The notes under the pieces were generated by a model. That model made no database searches. It was not told where the DNA came from and was given only the letters and a program-made list of their open reading frames with translations. Shown here piece by piece: positions 25,180-34,556 of a stretch of DNA of 64,000 bases. Each line of letters starts with the position of its first letter. Position 1 is the stretch's first letter. The position numbers and the translations under genes were made by a program. This DNA comes from Dethiothermospora halolimnae (GTDB taxonomy: Bacteria > Bacillota > Clostridia > Tissierellales > VENL01): NCBI RefSeq assembly GCF_037577855.1, contig NZ_JBAKFX010000003.1, forward strand, positions 62,001 to 126,000. The letters are read 5' to 3'.

Positions 25180-28100
25180 TTACTGAATAGTTGCTGCGTC
25201 TGTTGATGCATCATATCCATCTGCATCATCTGTAAGTTGACCAGACACTACATTAATGTCAGCACCTTTAACTTGCGCATCTGCCGCTGTAATAGTGATA
25301 TCAATTGTATCTCCATCAGTTTCTGCAGACGTACCTGTAAAGCTAGTAACTCCACTAATTGCGAAGTCTGTTGTAGCATCAGCATTATCTACATCTGCTG
25401 CTGCATAAGCTTCAGAGAAATCTACTGTAACAACATCTTTACCACCAATAAAGTTTGTAGCTGCAAATGCATCACCAACAACTACATCACTAGCAGCATC
25501 TGCAGCATTTACTGTTACTGTGAATGCTCCAGCTGCTTCAATTGCAGTTTCAAGGTCAGCAAAAGTAATTGTTCCGTTAGTAGCATTTGGATCAAGATTT
25601 ACTGTTAATATATCACTTGCAAAGCTTGCTTCAATCTTATCAGCAGTATTTCCATCAGTATTGTCTAATAATTCTACTTGAATGCTATTACCATATGCAC
25701 CATCTAATGCACTATCAGCATCTATATCAATAACAACATCATTACTGGCATTAGTCAATGCTGCATTACCTATTGTATATGAAGCCGCAGTTTGAACTGT
25801 GCTTGCTGAAGTTATTTTCATTACACTAGTGTTTGTATCATGGATTAATTCTCCGTGATTATCTCCACCATCATTGATCTCGTAAGTTAACTCGATTTCT
25901 GTTGGAGACTTGATTGCTACTCCTTCAGCACTTGTTAAGTTCTTACTGATATTTAAGATATGTGGTTGATCTTGGTTAGCATCAGCAAGTGCATTAGTTG
26001 AAATATCATCATTCACTACATCTGATGTAGTTCCTAAGAAACCTTTTGGTAATGTAATTGATACGAATGTTCCTGATAAGTCATCACCATTTGATTCGAT
26101 TACTCCATCATCATCACTATCATAATACTTTTCTTCACCTTCAACTTTAACACCTGTTGGTAGGTCTTCACCGTTAATTGTGTATACTGTTGAAGTAAAT
26201 ACATCAAGATCCATTTCAGTGCCGAATTGTACGTGTACTACATCCGAATCTGCTGTACCATCAATATCTAAGTCAACGTTATCATGTGCATCTGCCCATA
26301 TAACTTGAGGCGCACCAGTTTCACTTGCAGCAGCTTCAATTGTTACATCATATTTTTCTGTTGCAGATGTATTTCCAATATCATCAGAAATAGATCTCAC
26401 ATATACTGTCCAGTTACCAGCTGTTAATTTGCTTGTATCTACTGGCTCAACTTCGAATGTTATATCATCATCAGTTAATGATGAAGCTACTAATTTACCT
26501 TCAATAGTAGTTTTTAAGTCTTCACTAACAAATTCAAATGTTGGTACTGGTACTCCTGTACCTTGATATTGAGAAATTGTATCTTCAGCCGTCATAAGAG
26601 TAGCTCCAGTATCGTCTACCATTTGAACAGGCTCGTTCATAGTTATTTCAACTTTCTTAAGTGGTGTTCCATCAGTATCGTATGATTGACTAGCTGTAGT
26701 AATTGCTGGTTCTAAATCATCTATATTTAATTCGAATGACTCCACTTTGTCCGCAGCCATAGCAACTTCGTTTAAGTTAACTATTTCATCAGTACCTGTA
26801 CCAACCTTAACACTTATCTGTACATGGTTATTATCAGGTGTATAGTAATTTATGTTATTAGTATCAGTATCTAATTCTTCTGTCCAGTCCCTATTCATCT
26901 CTAACAAATATTCATTGTCAGAAACTTTAGTTACAACCACACTATCTGCTGTTGTAGCATCATTAGCTGTTGGAATACTTTCAGCATACTTAATAGTATC
27001 ATCAGCATTAGTTGGGTCAGCCTTTGATTGATATTTAAACTCAAAGTGATCTTTATCTAAGTCAGAACCATCTTTTGTTTGAACATCTGAACTAAATACA
27101 ACCCTGTATTGCTCTGGAGAATCCATGTATACTGTAGCTGTCGGAGCTGCAGGAGCCTCTGGAGTCATGAACTTGAATTCCTGAGTTGTCGCTTCGTTTT
27201 GTCCAGTTGTATCTGTTAATCCTGCATAATCGATCATGTCATATGCTTGAAGTAAGTTCATCTTTGGATTACCATCAGCATCTTCTTTAAAGTATCCCGC
27301 ACCAGTAGCCGTTAATCTAATAGTCACATAATTTCTATTGTCATTATCAGTTTTATATACTTCTGTTGCATCTATTGTTTTGCTATCATCTAAGTCTCTA
27401 CCAACCTTTACAAATGCAACATCTTCAGCTGCTAATTGGTGTCCATTAAGTACCCAGTTTCCAACTACTTCTGCAGTTGTAACTGATACAGGCTCAGTAA
27501 ACTTAGTTACAATAGTTCTATAGTCAGGGGTTGATACACCTAATGCCTCTGGAGCATCCTTATCTACCAAGTTAAAGCTGTAGTTACTATCAATTAAGGT
27601 TCCGTCTACTCCTGAGTTAGTTGCTTTAATTGTTATCTCTTTATTATCATTTAATGCTTGACTTTCAAGTAATACTAATTTAACTGTATTACCATCAACT
27701 TGAACTAAGTCTTCAATATTTCTGTATGAAAGCCCACCATCATCACTAATTTGAATGATAGTACTGTCATCTTCCCAGTCAGCATAAACTTTTTCAAAGT
27801 TAATGTCTTTATTAAACTTAACAAATATATCACTCGCACTGTCAGATTCAGCATAAGTTATAAATACTTTGTCACCCGTTTCTTGGTTACCATCTACAGG
27901 TACATAGTTCATGGTTAATCTTTGGCTTTCACCAACGAATGATTCGTCAGCAGGCGCTTCAGCTATAGTAGCTACAATTGTATCTTGAATTGCTACTGCT
28001 GATGACATTGATGTTAACTGTACTGATGCAACACCCTTATCAAAAGCTACTGTTTCCTTAGCAAATTGAGCACCTTTCAATGATTGGAACTTCACAGTTC

Positions 28101-28824
28101 CTTCAAAACTTTCATCTTTAACCCCGTCTCTTAATACTGTAACAGTTACTATAGCATTATCAGCACCGTCAGCTGTTAATGTAGCATCTTCATCATTTGT
28201 TGACATACTTAAGTTTAATCCAGCAATTGTTGTATCAAAAGCTAAGTCTGCTGAGCTATCTCCGTATGCTACTGTAAGAGTTCCTACTCCTGCCACTGCT
28301 GTACCAAGAGTTAATTTGTACTGTCCTTCAGTTGCAGTTGCAGCTATATTAGTAACAGCATACACTGCATCGTTACTATCGCTTACTGTGAATTCACTAC
28401 CTGCTGGTAAGTCAGCTGGTACATTAGCTAGTGTTACCGTAACTTCTGTTCCGTTAATAGCACTTACTGATTCAACTTGTAATTTTTCTCCTATCTTTTC
28501 CCCGTCTCCCGCTTCATATGTAGCGGTATTTCCGTTGGCATCTGTATATTCTATCTGCGCCAACTCACTAGCATCAACAATATCACCAGTCATCGGGTTA
28601 TATATCATTTCACCTAACTTAACATAAACTTCTTGACCTTTTAATGCCTCTACTACTTTTAAAGCGGCATCTGTATTATTATCCATGTACTCAATGTCAT
28701 AAGCTAAGCCTTGATCATTTAATATAACAGTACCTGCATCACTGGCTGGTATAGCCGCAAAAGCAGTACCACTTAACATGGCTGTAGCCAAACCAACACT
28801 AACTACTAATTTACCTTTTTTCAT
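25180..28824 (-). CDS. Major S-layer-type protein without SLH domains
   Basis: I choose ATG 28824, ten bases after AGGAGG; a TTG six bases earlier lies only four bases from it. The 1214-residue product has a signal peptide ending at about residue 24 (GTAFA-AIPAS). The mature N-terminus is a conserved domain also found alone in the small protein at 16075-16449. The rest is acidic, rich in Thr, Ala, Asp and Val, almost free of Cys, and made of Big_5/Ig-like units. Near the C-terminus (about 1060-1150) a GNSIQVELLDNTDGN to ITFADLETAIEAAG module resembles repeats seen in tail or S-layer proteins. Codon use looks more optimised than in its neighbours, as for a highly expressed gene. Without SLH domains it may assemble on the SLH protein encoded just upstream. 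Confidence 0.85.
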   Translation of the reverse strand: MKKGKLVVSVGLATAMLSGTAFAAIPASDAGTVILNDQGLAYDIEYMDNNTDAALKVVEALKGQEVYVKLGEMIYNPMTGDIVDASELAQIEYTDANGNTATYEAGDGEKIGEKLQVESVSAINGTEVTVTLANVPADLPAGSEFTVSDSNDAVYAVTNIAATATEGQYKLTLGTAVAGVGTLTVAYGDSSADLAFDTTIAGLNLSMSTNDEDATLTADGADNAIVTVTVLRDGVKDESFEGTVKFQSLKGAQFAKETVAFDKGVASVQLTSMSSAVAIQDTIVATIAEAPADESFVGESQRLTMNYVPVDGNQETGDKVFITYAESDSASDIFVKFNKDINFEKVYADWEDDSTIIQISDDGGLSYRNIEDLVQVDGNTVKLVLLESQALNDNKEITIKATNSGVDGTLIDSNYSFNLVDKDAPEALGVSTPDYRTIVTKFTEPVSVTTAEVVGNWVLNGHQLAAEDVAFVKVGRDLDDSKTIDATEVYKTDNDNRNYVTIRLTATGAGYFKEDADGNPKMNLLQAYDMIDYAGLTDTTGQNEATTQEFKFMTPEAPAAPTATVYMDSPEQYRVVFSSDVQTKDGSDLDKDHFEFKYQSKADPTNADDTIKYAESIPTANDATTADSVVVTKVSDNEYLLEMNRDWTEELDTDTNNINYYTPDNNHVQISVKVGTGTDEIVNLNEVAMAADKVESFELNIDDLEPAITTASQSYDTDGTPLKKVEITMNEPVQMVDDTGATLMTAEDTISQYQGTGVPVPTFEFVSEDLKTTIEGKLVASSLTDDDITFEVEPVDTSKLTAGNWTVYVRSISDDIGNTSATEKYDVTIEAAASETGAPQVIWADAHDNVDLDIDGTADSDVVHVQFGTEMDLDVFTSTVYTINGEDLPTGVKVEGEEKYYDSDDDGVIESNGDDLSGTFVSITLPKGFLGTTSDVVNDDISTNALADANQDQPHILNISKNLTSAEGVAIKSPTEIELTYEINDGGDNHGELIHDTNTSVMKITSASTVQTAASYTIGNAALTNASNDVVIDIDADSALDGAYGNSIQVELLDNTDGNTADKIEASFASDILTVNLDPNATNGTITFADLETAIEAAGAFTVTVNAADAASDVVVGDAFAATNFIGGKDVVTVDFSEAYAAADVDNADATTDFAISGVTSFTGTSAETDGDTIDITITAADAQVKGADINVVSGQLTDDADGYDASTDAATIQ

Positions 28825-28883
28825 TGTCAAGTTGCCTCCTTTATTATATATTATTACTAAATTAGCGAAAACTTTCTATTGTA

Positions 28884-28916
28884 TAGAGATAAAGGCCTTT
28901 AAGCCTTTATCTCTAT
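28884..28916. promoter_or_regulatory. Hairpin between the two S-layer genes
   Basis: AGAGATAAAGGC-ctttaa-GCCTTTATCTCT is a perfect 12-bp inverted repeat directly behind the SLH gene stop. On the minus strand there is no proper T-run after the stem, and no convincing promoter lies between it and the next gene. It may be a leaky terminator or an mRNA-processing or stabilising hairpin. Confidence 0.6.
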
Positions 28917-28920
28917 AATA

Positions 28921-31900
28921 TTATTTATATTCTGGAGTATAACCGTCTTCGTCTCCAACGATGTTTCCATCTTTGTCAACAAGAACTATTTTAACTTCTT
29001 TATTAACCATAGTATCACTTTCAGCTCCCAAGTCATAAGGTCCTATTGCTTCACTTTGTCCTGCAAAGTATACCTTATATTGAGTAGCTTCAGCTGGAGC
29101 ATTTTCTACTGAAACTGTAAGTGTTCCTACAGTGTCACCAATCTTTTTAGTAAATTCTGCAGTAACTTCAACATCCTCGCTACCACTATCATCACTTTTT
29201 AACTCTTCTAGCTTAGCTTCTGCATCAGTAAGCTTTTCAAGAGTACTAGCTGATACTTTATCTTTTTGATCACTATCTAAAGCATCATATGCTTCTCTTG
29301 CAGCTACTATAGCATCTTCATCATCTAATGTTACTTTGTCTGCTTCTGGTAAATCATTAATTTTTTCATTAACGTTTTTAACATCTTTATCTACATCTTG
29401 ATTATCCATGAACTCGTCGTATGCATCTTCATCTTCAAAGAATTCTACGTCGGTACCTTCGATGTCTCCATCTTCCCAATACTTAGCAGCTAGTATTTCG
29501 TCACCTTGTGCTAAATACTCGATACCATAACCAAAGTCTAATTCATAAAGATCTTCTTTACCATCATCATAGTAAACAAGTGCATCTCTGTCTACTCTAT
29601 ATTCTTTTTCAGTATATACGCCATCTTCATAAGTAGCGATAGTCAAGTATCTACCATCTCTATCTACTACCCAAGCATATCCTTCTTTTTCTTTATAGTT
29701 TAGAACATGACCTACCTTGTAGTAATCTTCTCTATCCATCTTAGAGTTTGATAATAATCTTATACCATCTTTACCTTTTTCAGTAAATACTATTGGCATT
29801 TCTGCTTCTAACTCATCATAAGCATCTTCGTCATCTTCAACAATATAAGTTTTATTATCTTTCTCTCCAACTATATCAACAGTAATTTCTTTAGAGTCAT
29901 CTTTTCTTTCCATTTCTGCGATGTAACCTTCATATATATCGTCACCTATAACTCCTTCGTAATCTTCAACGAATACTAATAGAGCTATATCATGTTTTTG
30001 ATCTTCATCAGCTACTACTAATACTTTAGGTTCTCCATCAACATCACTATCTGCAACGTCGTCCCAAGTTAATGCTTCTAACTCGTCATCATCTTTATTT
30101 AGTTCTAGATAATCACTGTAGTTAATGTAAACTGATTCGCTATCATCATAGAATCTGTCTCCATTTTTTAACTCTACATTATCATCATCAACATCGTCTA
30201 ACTCTTTAGCATCTTTGATGTCATAAGCATCTAATATTTCTATTTCATCGCCATTTGAGTTTAAGTCATACTTAACGATAATACCTTCTTCTAACTCATC
30301 AACATCTATATCACTATCTGTATCATATTCATAAACTGCTTTAGCATCATTAGTATTCCAAAGTTTGATGCTGTGGTCACCAAATCTTTCGTCTACTCCT
30401 AATACAACACCATAGTTATCAGTAGTTGCCTCTACATCTGTGCTTAAGAATGCAACTCTACCTTTTAAGTCTCTATAAAGAGATACTTCTTCACCAAATA
30501 CATCATCTAACTCTTTGTCTAAGTCAGTGTATCTGTGGATACCTTTAACATTATCCATTTCATCTTCAGTGTAAGCAAATTTAGAAGCTACATAGTAATC
30601 TTCGTCATCTACTGTTAATCTTGATCTTGTAAATCCAGAACTCTTTACACCTACTCTTACTTTATCGAATTCACCAGATACTATTCTTTCAGCATCCGCT
30701 ACTAAGATTTCAGCTATATCATCATCTTCAGCATTTTCAGCGAAGTATATGATGTCATTTTCTTCTATATCTGAAAGCTCTATTTTTTCACCATTTTCTC
30801 TATAAATATTAACTGTATCATAATCATCTAAATCTAATTCTTCATCATCATCTAAGTCTACACCAGCAGCTTGTTCATAGTCGATATCACCATTGTAAGA
30901 TAATACGTACTCTATCTTACTATCATCAGCATCAACGTCTTTAACTAACATATTAACTTTTTCTGGAACAAATACTTCCATAAATGTTATTTCGTCATTA
31001 TTAGAAACAAGTTTTCTAGCAAACCCATATGAATAATCTGAATCAGTGTACTCATTATAAGTTGTATATGCTAATGACTCATCGTCATCATCATCATACC
31101 ATTCACCATCATCGTTTAAGTCTAAATCTACTTTTTCACCATTGATATATACAACAGCATTTTCGTCAAACTTAAAGTAGTCGTTTGCTTCCCAAACGTA
31201 TATAGTACCGTCACCTTCATCATCATATGCTATAGTTCTATGGATATCACTTTCTTTAGTTTCCACTTGAGCATAAACTAATTTGTCATCATCAAAGTAT
31301 CCTGTGATTTCCGCTCCTATTAATAACTCAGGATCAATCATATCGCCTATTTCAACTTTGATATCTTCACCTTCGTCATATTCTTTATCATCTATCTTTA
31401 CATCATCTTTTATTGCTACTAATTCTAACTCATCACTATCTAGTGAATCATCTAATCTGCTATTAGCAACAACTCTTATGTTTTCAACTTTTGCTGAGTC
31501 TAATCTGTCTTCTAATAATGTTTCATCAGATACTATATAGTTAACTGTTCCACCTTCATAGTCCCTCACTTTTACTATCTTAGCATCTAAAGTATTATTT
31601 ACTAATATAGCAACTGAACCTCTATCAGCATTTCCTGATGGAGCAAACTCTACATCATCAGTTAAGTCTAATTCAGCAGCTTTCGCTATACAATTTTGTG
31701 GCCAATTACCTGGTAAATATTGATCTTTGTAACCTAATCCTCTAACTAACATTGTTACAGCTTGAGCATAAGTTACTTTTTCTGCTGGACGGAAAGTTCC
31801 ATCTGGCATACCATTTACTATACCTTGACCAGCAGCTATATTTACATATCCAGCTGACCATCTTGTTGGAGCTACGTCACTAAACTCAGTTGTCACCTGT

Positions 31901-32163
31901 GCAGCTTCTGCAGCTTTTCCTAAGCCTAAAGCCTCAACAACTAATTTAGCAAATTGCTCTCTTGTTACATCAAGCTCTGGATGGTATTCTCCATCCTCCA
32001 TACCATTCACTATCCCAAATGCTGCTAATCTTTTAACTGCTCTTACAACATCGTCATTTTCGATGTCTCCAGTTAGTTTAGCTGCATCGTCAGAAGCAAA
32101 TGCAAAACTAAAACTTCCTAATACTAGCGCAAATACTAGCATTATTGATATAATTTTCTTCAT
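28921..32163 (-). CDS. SLH-domain S-layer protein
   Basis: This is a 1080-residue exported and very acidic protein. Residues 1-24 are a signal peptide (AFA-SDD). Three SLH domains lie at about 37-82, 93-145 and 152-197 (HPELDVTREQFAKLVVEALG, PDGTFRPAEKVTYAQAVTML, ADRGSVAILVNNTL); they bind the secondary cell-wall polymer. A long Asp/Glu/Tyr-rich beta region follows. A helical module at about 955-1010 (ADKVTLDDEDAIVAAREAYD, DSDQKDKVSASTLEKLTDAE) is of a kind frequent in surface proteins, and an Ig-like domain closes the protein. A consensus promoter and a 140-base structured leader lie upstream. It is paralogous to the gene at 4882-7650 and is probably the anchoring partner of the SLH-less S-layer protein downstream. 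Confidence 0.93.
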   Translation of the reverse strand: MKKIISIMLVFALVLGSFSFAFASDDAAKLTGDIENDDVVRAVKRLAAFGIVNGMEDGEYHPELDVTREQFAKLVVEALGLGKAAEAAQVTTEFSDVAPTRWSAGYVNIAAGQGIVNGMPDGTFRPAEKVTYAQAVTMLVRGLGYKDQYLPGNWPQNCIAKAAELDLTDDVEFAPSGNADRGSVAILVNNTLDAKIVKVRDYEGGTVNYIVSDETLLEDRLDSAKVENIRVVANSRLDDSLDSDELELVAIKDDVKIDDKEYDEGEDIKVEIGDMIDPELLIGAEITGYFDDDKLVYAQVETKESDIHRTIAYDDEGDGTIYVWEANDYFKFDENAVVYINGEKVDLDLNDDGEWYDDDDDESLAYTTYNEYTDSDYSYGFARKLVSNNDEITFMEVFVPEKVNMLVKDVDADDSKIEYVLSYNGDIDYEQAAGVDLDDDEELDLDDYDTVNIYRENGEKIELSDIEENDIIYFAENAEDDDIAEILVADAERIVSGEFDKVRVGVKSSGFTRSRLTVDDEDYYVASKFAYTEDEMDNVKGIHRYTDLDKELDDVFGEEVSLYRDLKGRVAFLSTDVEATTDNYGVVLGVDERFGDHSIKLWNTNDAKAVYEYDTDSDIDVDELEEGIIVKYDLNSNGDEIEILDAYDIKDAKELDDVDDDNVELKNGDRFYDDSESVYINYSDYLELNKDDDELEALTWDDVADSDVDGEPKVLVVADEDQKHDIALLVFVEDYEGVIGDDIYEGYIAEMERKDDSKEITVDIVGEKDNKTYIVEDDEDAYDELEAEMPIVFTEKGKDGIRLLSNSKMDREDYYKVGHVLNYKEKEGYAWVVDRDGRYLTIATYEDGVYTEKEYRVDRDALVYYDDGKEDLYELDFGYGIEYLAQGDEILAAKYWEDGDIEGTDVEFFEDEDAYDEFMDNQDVDKDVKNVNEKINDLPEADKVTLDDEDAIVAAREAYDALDSDQKDKVSASTLEKLTDAEAKLEELKSDDSGSEDVEVTAEFTKKIGDTVGTLTVSVENAPAEATQYKVYFAGQSEAIGPYDLGAESDTMVNKEVKIVLVDKDGNIVGDEDGYTPEYK

Positions 32164-32189
32164 TTTTCAAAGACCTCCTTAATAAAGTA

Positions 32190-32337
32190 TATAATTTTTC
32201 CCGAGGGGTTTCTTTAAAACCAGGTTAGAAAGTTACCCTCGGATGATACTTACCTAACCTTTTTTTAGTTGGCACAGATTGATATATAAAATCTGTATCC
32301 TAAATGTAATTATAGCATTGACAATACTGCTCGTCAA
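32190..32337 (-). promoter_or_regulatory. S-layer promoter and structured 5' leader
   Basis: A near-consensus sigma-A promoter lies on the minus strand: TTGACG (32332-32337), 17-base spacer, TATAAT (32309-32314). Transcription should start near 32302, giving a leader of about 140 bases. The leader has two potential hairpins: CAGATT-x9-AATCTG (32276-32296) and CCGAGGG pairing with CCCTCGG (about 32200-32245). Long stable leaders are common on S-layer mRNAs. Further upstream (32340-32480) I see only a TACTACAGT hairpin (about 32373-32404) and AT-rich sequence. Confidence 0.75.
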
Positions 32338-32480
32338 TGTAATTGAAACTAATGTAATGAAACTGTAATATTACTGTAGTAACCCCTTAGTTGTTTACTA
32401 CAGTGATAATTATATATGATTTTATCTGGGATTACAATTACAGTTGTATTACAATTGCTTTTCAATGTAATTACATAGGG

Positions 32481-32708
32481 GTTGAGGGATTACGAATCCC
32501 CCAACAACTTCGGTGGCTTTCAGGTTGAGGGATAGCGAATCCCCCAACAACTTCGGTGGCTTTCAGGTTGAGGAATTACGAATCCCCCAACAACTTCGGT
32601 GGGCTTTCAGGTTGGGGGATTACGAATCCCCCAACAACTTCGGTGGGCTTTCAGGTTGGGGGATAGCGAATCCCTCGACAACCTCGGTGGGTTTTCGGGT
32701 TGGGGGAT
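32481..32708. repeat. Tandem array of a 43-44 bp palindromic repeat
   Basis: Units start at 32481, 32524, 32567, 32611, 32655 and 32699 (last one partial). Each contains GGTTGAGGGATTACGAATCC then CCCAACAACTTCGGTGG, so every unit has a perfect or near-perfect palindrome around GATTACGAATC or GATAGCGAATC. The core is the same as the dispersed D cassette. There are no unique spacers, and the open frames across it are by-products of the repetition. Confidence 0.9.
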
Positions 32709-32744
32709 TGGAAGTTTGCTGATAACAGAATGGTGTAAGACCTG

Positions 32745-32835
32745 AATATATTCAGACCCTAAATATATAAAATTAAAGGCCTGAATATATTCAGGCCTGA
32801 CATACATGGACAGAGCTTTCTCTGTCCATATATGT
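32745..32835. repeat. Short palindromes downstream of pyrG
   Basis: The stretch contains ACCTGAATATATTCAGACCC, the 20-base palindrome GGCCTGAATATATTCAGGCC (32777-32796) and the hairpin ATGGACAGAG-ctt-tCTCTGTCCAT (32805-32830). The last could end pyrG transcription but has no T-run on the minus strand. The CTGAATATATTCAG core recurs at 54835-54850 within another repeat. Confidence 0.7.
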
Positions 32836-32861
32836 TTATTTCATTTTTTTTGCTTTCTTCT

Positions 32862-34457
32862 TTACTTAAAGCTTGCTTTTATAAATTCTCTAAATAAGGG
32901 ATGACTTCTTGTTGGTCTTGATTTAAACTCTGGGTGAAACTGGGCTGCAACAAACCATGGGTGGTCTTTTATTTCTACTATTTCAACTAACCTTTCATCA
33001 GGTGAGAGCCCACTTATTATAAGGCCCTTTTCTATTAGTTTATCTCTATATTCATTATTAAATTCATATCTATGTCTATGTCTTTCATATATTAATTCAT
33101 CGTTATATGCTTCCATGGCCTTGGTATTTTCTTTTACTTTACATGGGTAAAGACCTAATCTCATAGTTCCACCCATTTCTTCTATATCTCTTTGTTCTGG
33201 CATTAGATCTATTACTGGATAGGGTGTTACTGGTTCTAGTTCCGAACTATGGGCTTCTTCTAATCCTAATACGTTTCTTGCAAACTCCACCACTGCCATT
33301 TGCATGCCTAAGCATATCCCCAAAAATGGTACCTTGTTTTCTCTAGCATATTTTATAGCACATATTTTCCCTTCTATGCCTCTATCTCCAAAACCTCCTG
33401 GTACTAATATTCCGTCGGCATCCTTTAATATTTCACCACAATTTTCTTCATCTATCTTTTCTGAATGTATCCAATCTATGTATACTTCCACATCATTTGA
33501 TATCCCTGCATGTCTTAAGGATTCTGCTACTGAAAGATATGCATCTTTTAGTTCCACATATTTTCCTACCAATGCGATGTTAACTTTTCCCTTTGGATTT
33601 TTTATTTTCCCAACTATTTCTTCCCAATGGGTTAAATCCTTCTTTTTGCATTTTAGATTTAAGTGATCTATCACTGCGTTAGGTAGTCCTTCCTTCTCTA
33701 ATATAAGGGGAACTTCATAAAGGGTCTCCGCATCGGGGTTTTGGAATACATGTTTACTATCTAAGTCACAGAATAGTGCTATCTTATCTTTAAGTTCTTC
33801 TGATAAGTAGTGTTCTGTTCTACACACTAATATGTCGGGCTTTATACCTATACCCCTTAGTTCTTTTACACTATGTTGAGTAGGTTTTGTCTTTAGTTCT
33901 CCTGCCTTGGTTAAGTATGGTACTAATGTTACATGGATATACATTACATTTTCTTTACCCACATCATATTTTATTTGTCTTATGGCTTCTAAAAATGGTA
34001 AACTTTCTATGTCTCCTACTGTTCCACCTATTTCCGTTATAACCACATCTACTTCTTTCTCCTTTGCTACTCTAAACACCCTATCTTTTATCTCATTTGT
34101 TATATGGGGTATAACCTGAACGGTGCCTCCAAGATAGGCACCTTTTCTTTCTTTATTTAATACTGACCAGTATATTTTCCCTGTTGTTACATTGCTATTT
34201 TGGCTTAGGTTTATGTCTATAAATCTTTCATAATGTCCTAAGTCAAGGTCTGTTTCTGCTCCGTCTTCTGTTACATATACTTCTCCGTGCTGATATGGAC
34301 TCATGGTTCCTGGATCTAGATTTATATAAGGATCAAATTTTTGTATCGTTACCTTTAACCCTCTACTTTTTAATAACTGACCCAAAGATGCTGCTGTTAT
34401 ACCTTTGCCTAGGGAAGATACAACGCCTCCTGTTATAAATATATATTTAGTGGTCAT
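32862..34457 (-). CDS. pyrG: CTP synthase
   Basis: This 531-residue enzyme makes CTP from UTP, ATP and glutamine in the cytoplasm. The N-terminal amidoligase domain starts TKYIFITGGVVSSLGKGITA, has the P-loop, and contains DPYINLDPGTMSPYQHGEVY. The C-terminal class I glutamine amidotransferase has the nucleophile Cys in FLGICLGMQ and the His/Glu pair in AQFHPEF. Length matches the family (about 530-550). The start is an ATG with GGAGGAG ahead. A sigma-A promoter with ideal spacing lies just upstream; the leader does not begin with the GGGC run used for pyrG control in Bacillus, so that mechanism is not evident. Confidence 0.98.
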   Translation of the reverse strand: MTTKYIFITGGVVSSLGKGITAASLGQLLKSRGLKVTIQKFDPYINLDPGTMSPYQHGEVYVTEDGAETDLDLGHYERFIDINLSQNSNVTTGKIYWSVLNKERKGAYLGGTVQVIPHITNEIKDRVFRVAKEKEVDVVITEIGGTVGDIESLPFLEAIRQIKYDVGKENVMYIHVTLVPYLTKAGELKTKPTQHSVKELRGIGIKPDILVCRTEHYLSEELKDKIALFCDLDSKHVFQNPDAETLYEVPLILEKEGLPNAVIDHLNLKCKKKDLTHWEEIVGKIKNPKGKVNIALVGKYVELKDAYLSVAESLRHAGISNDVEVYIDWIHSEKIDEENCGEILKDADGILVPGGFGDRGIEGKICAIKYARENKVPFLGICLGMQMAVVEFARNVLGLEEAHSSELEPVTPYPVIDLMPEQRDIEEMGGTMRLGLYPCKVKENTKAMEAYNDELIYERHRHRYEFNNEYRDKLIEKGLIISGLSPDERLVEIVEIKDHPWFVAAQFHPEFKSRPTRSHPLFREFIKASFK

Positions 34458-34502
34458 CGGGGACTCCTCCTTCGTTTTCTCCGTTTATTATATAACTACA
34501 TC

Positions 34503-34531
34503 ATTTTATCCTATAGTGTATTATCTGTCAA
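34503..34531 (-). promoter_or_regulatory. pyrG promoter
   Basis: On the minus strand TTGACA (34526-34531) and TAAAAT (34503-34508) are separated by exactly 17 bases. Transcription would begin near 34496, about 40 bases ahead of the ATG. Confidence 0.8.
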
Positions 34532-34556
34532 CGATAAGACTTTTATCCCTTATTGC

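Noticed and set aside
25237..28627. Open frames antisense to the S-layer gene
   Set aside because: They mirror the biased Asp/Thr/Ala codon use of the real gene, lack ribosome binding sites, and give Ser/Cys/Thr-rich low-complexity peptides.
32190..32302. c-di-GMP or other known riboswitch in the S-layer leader
   Set aside because: None of the conserved motifs of the classes I know is present; only simple hairpins are seen.
32481..32708. CRISPR-like array of short palindromic repeats
   Set aside because: The segments between the palindromes are the same in all copies, so there are no spacers, and no cas genes are nearby.
32513..32722. 69-residue open frame across the tandem array
   Set aside because: It only reflects the repeat sequence. 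It has no ribosome binding site, and the peptide is a periodic by-product.
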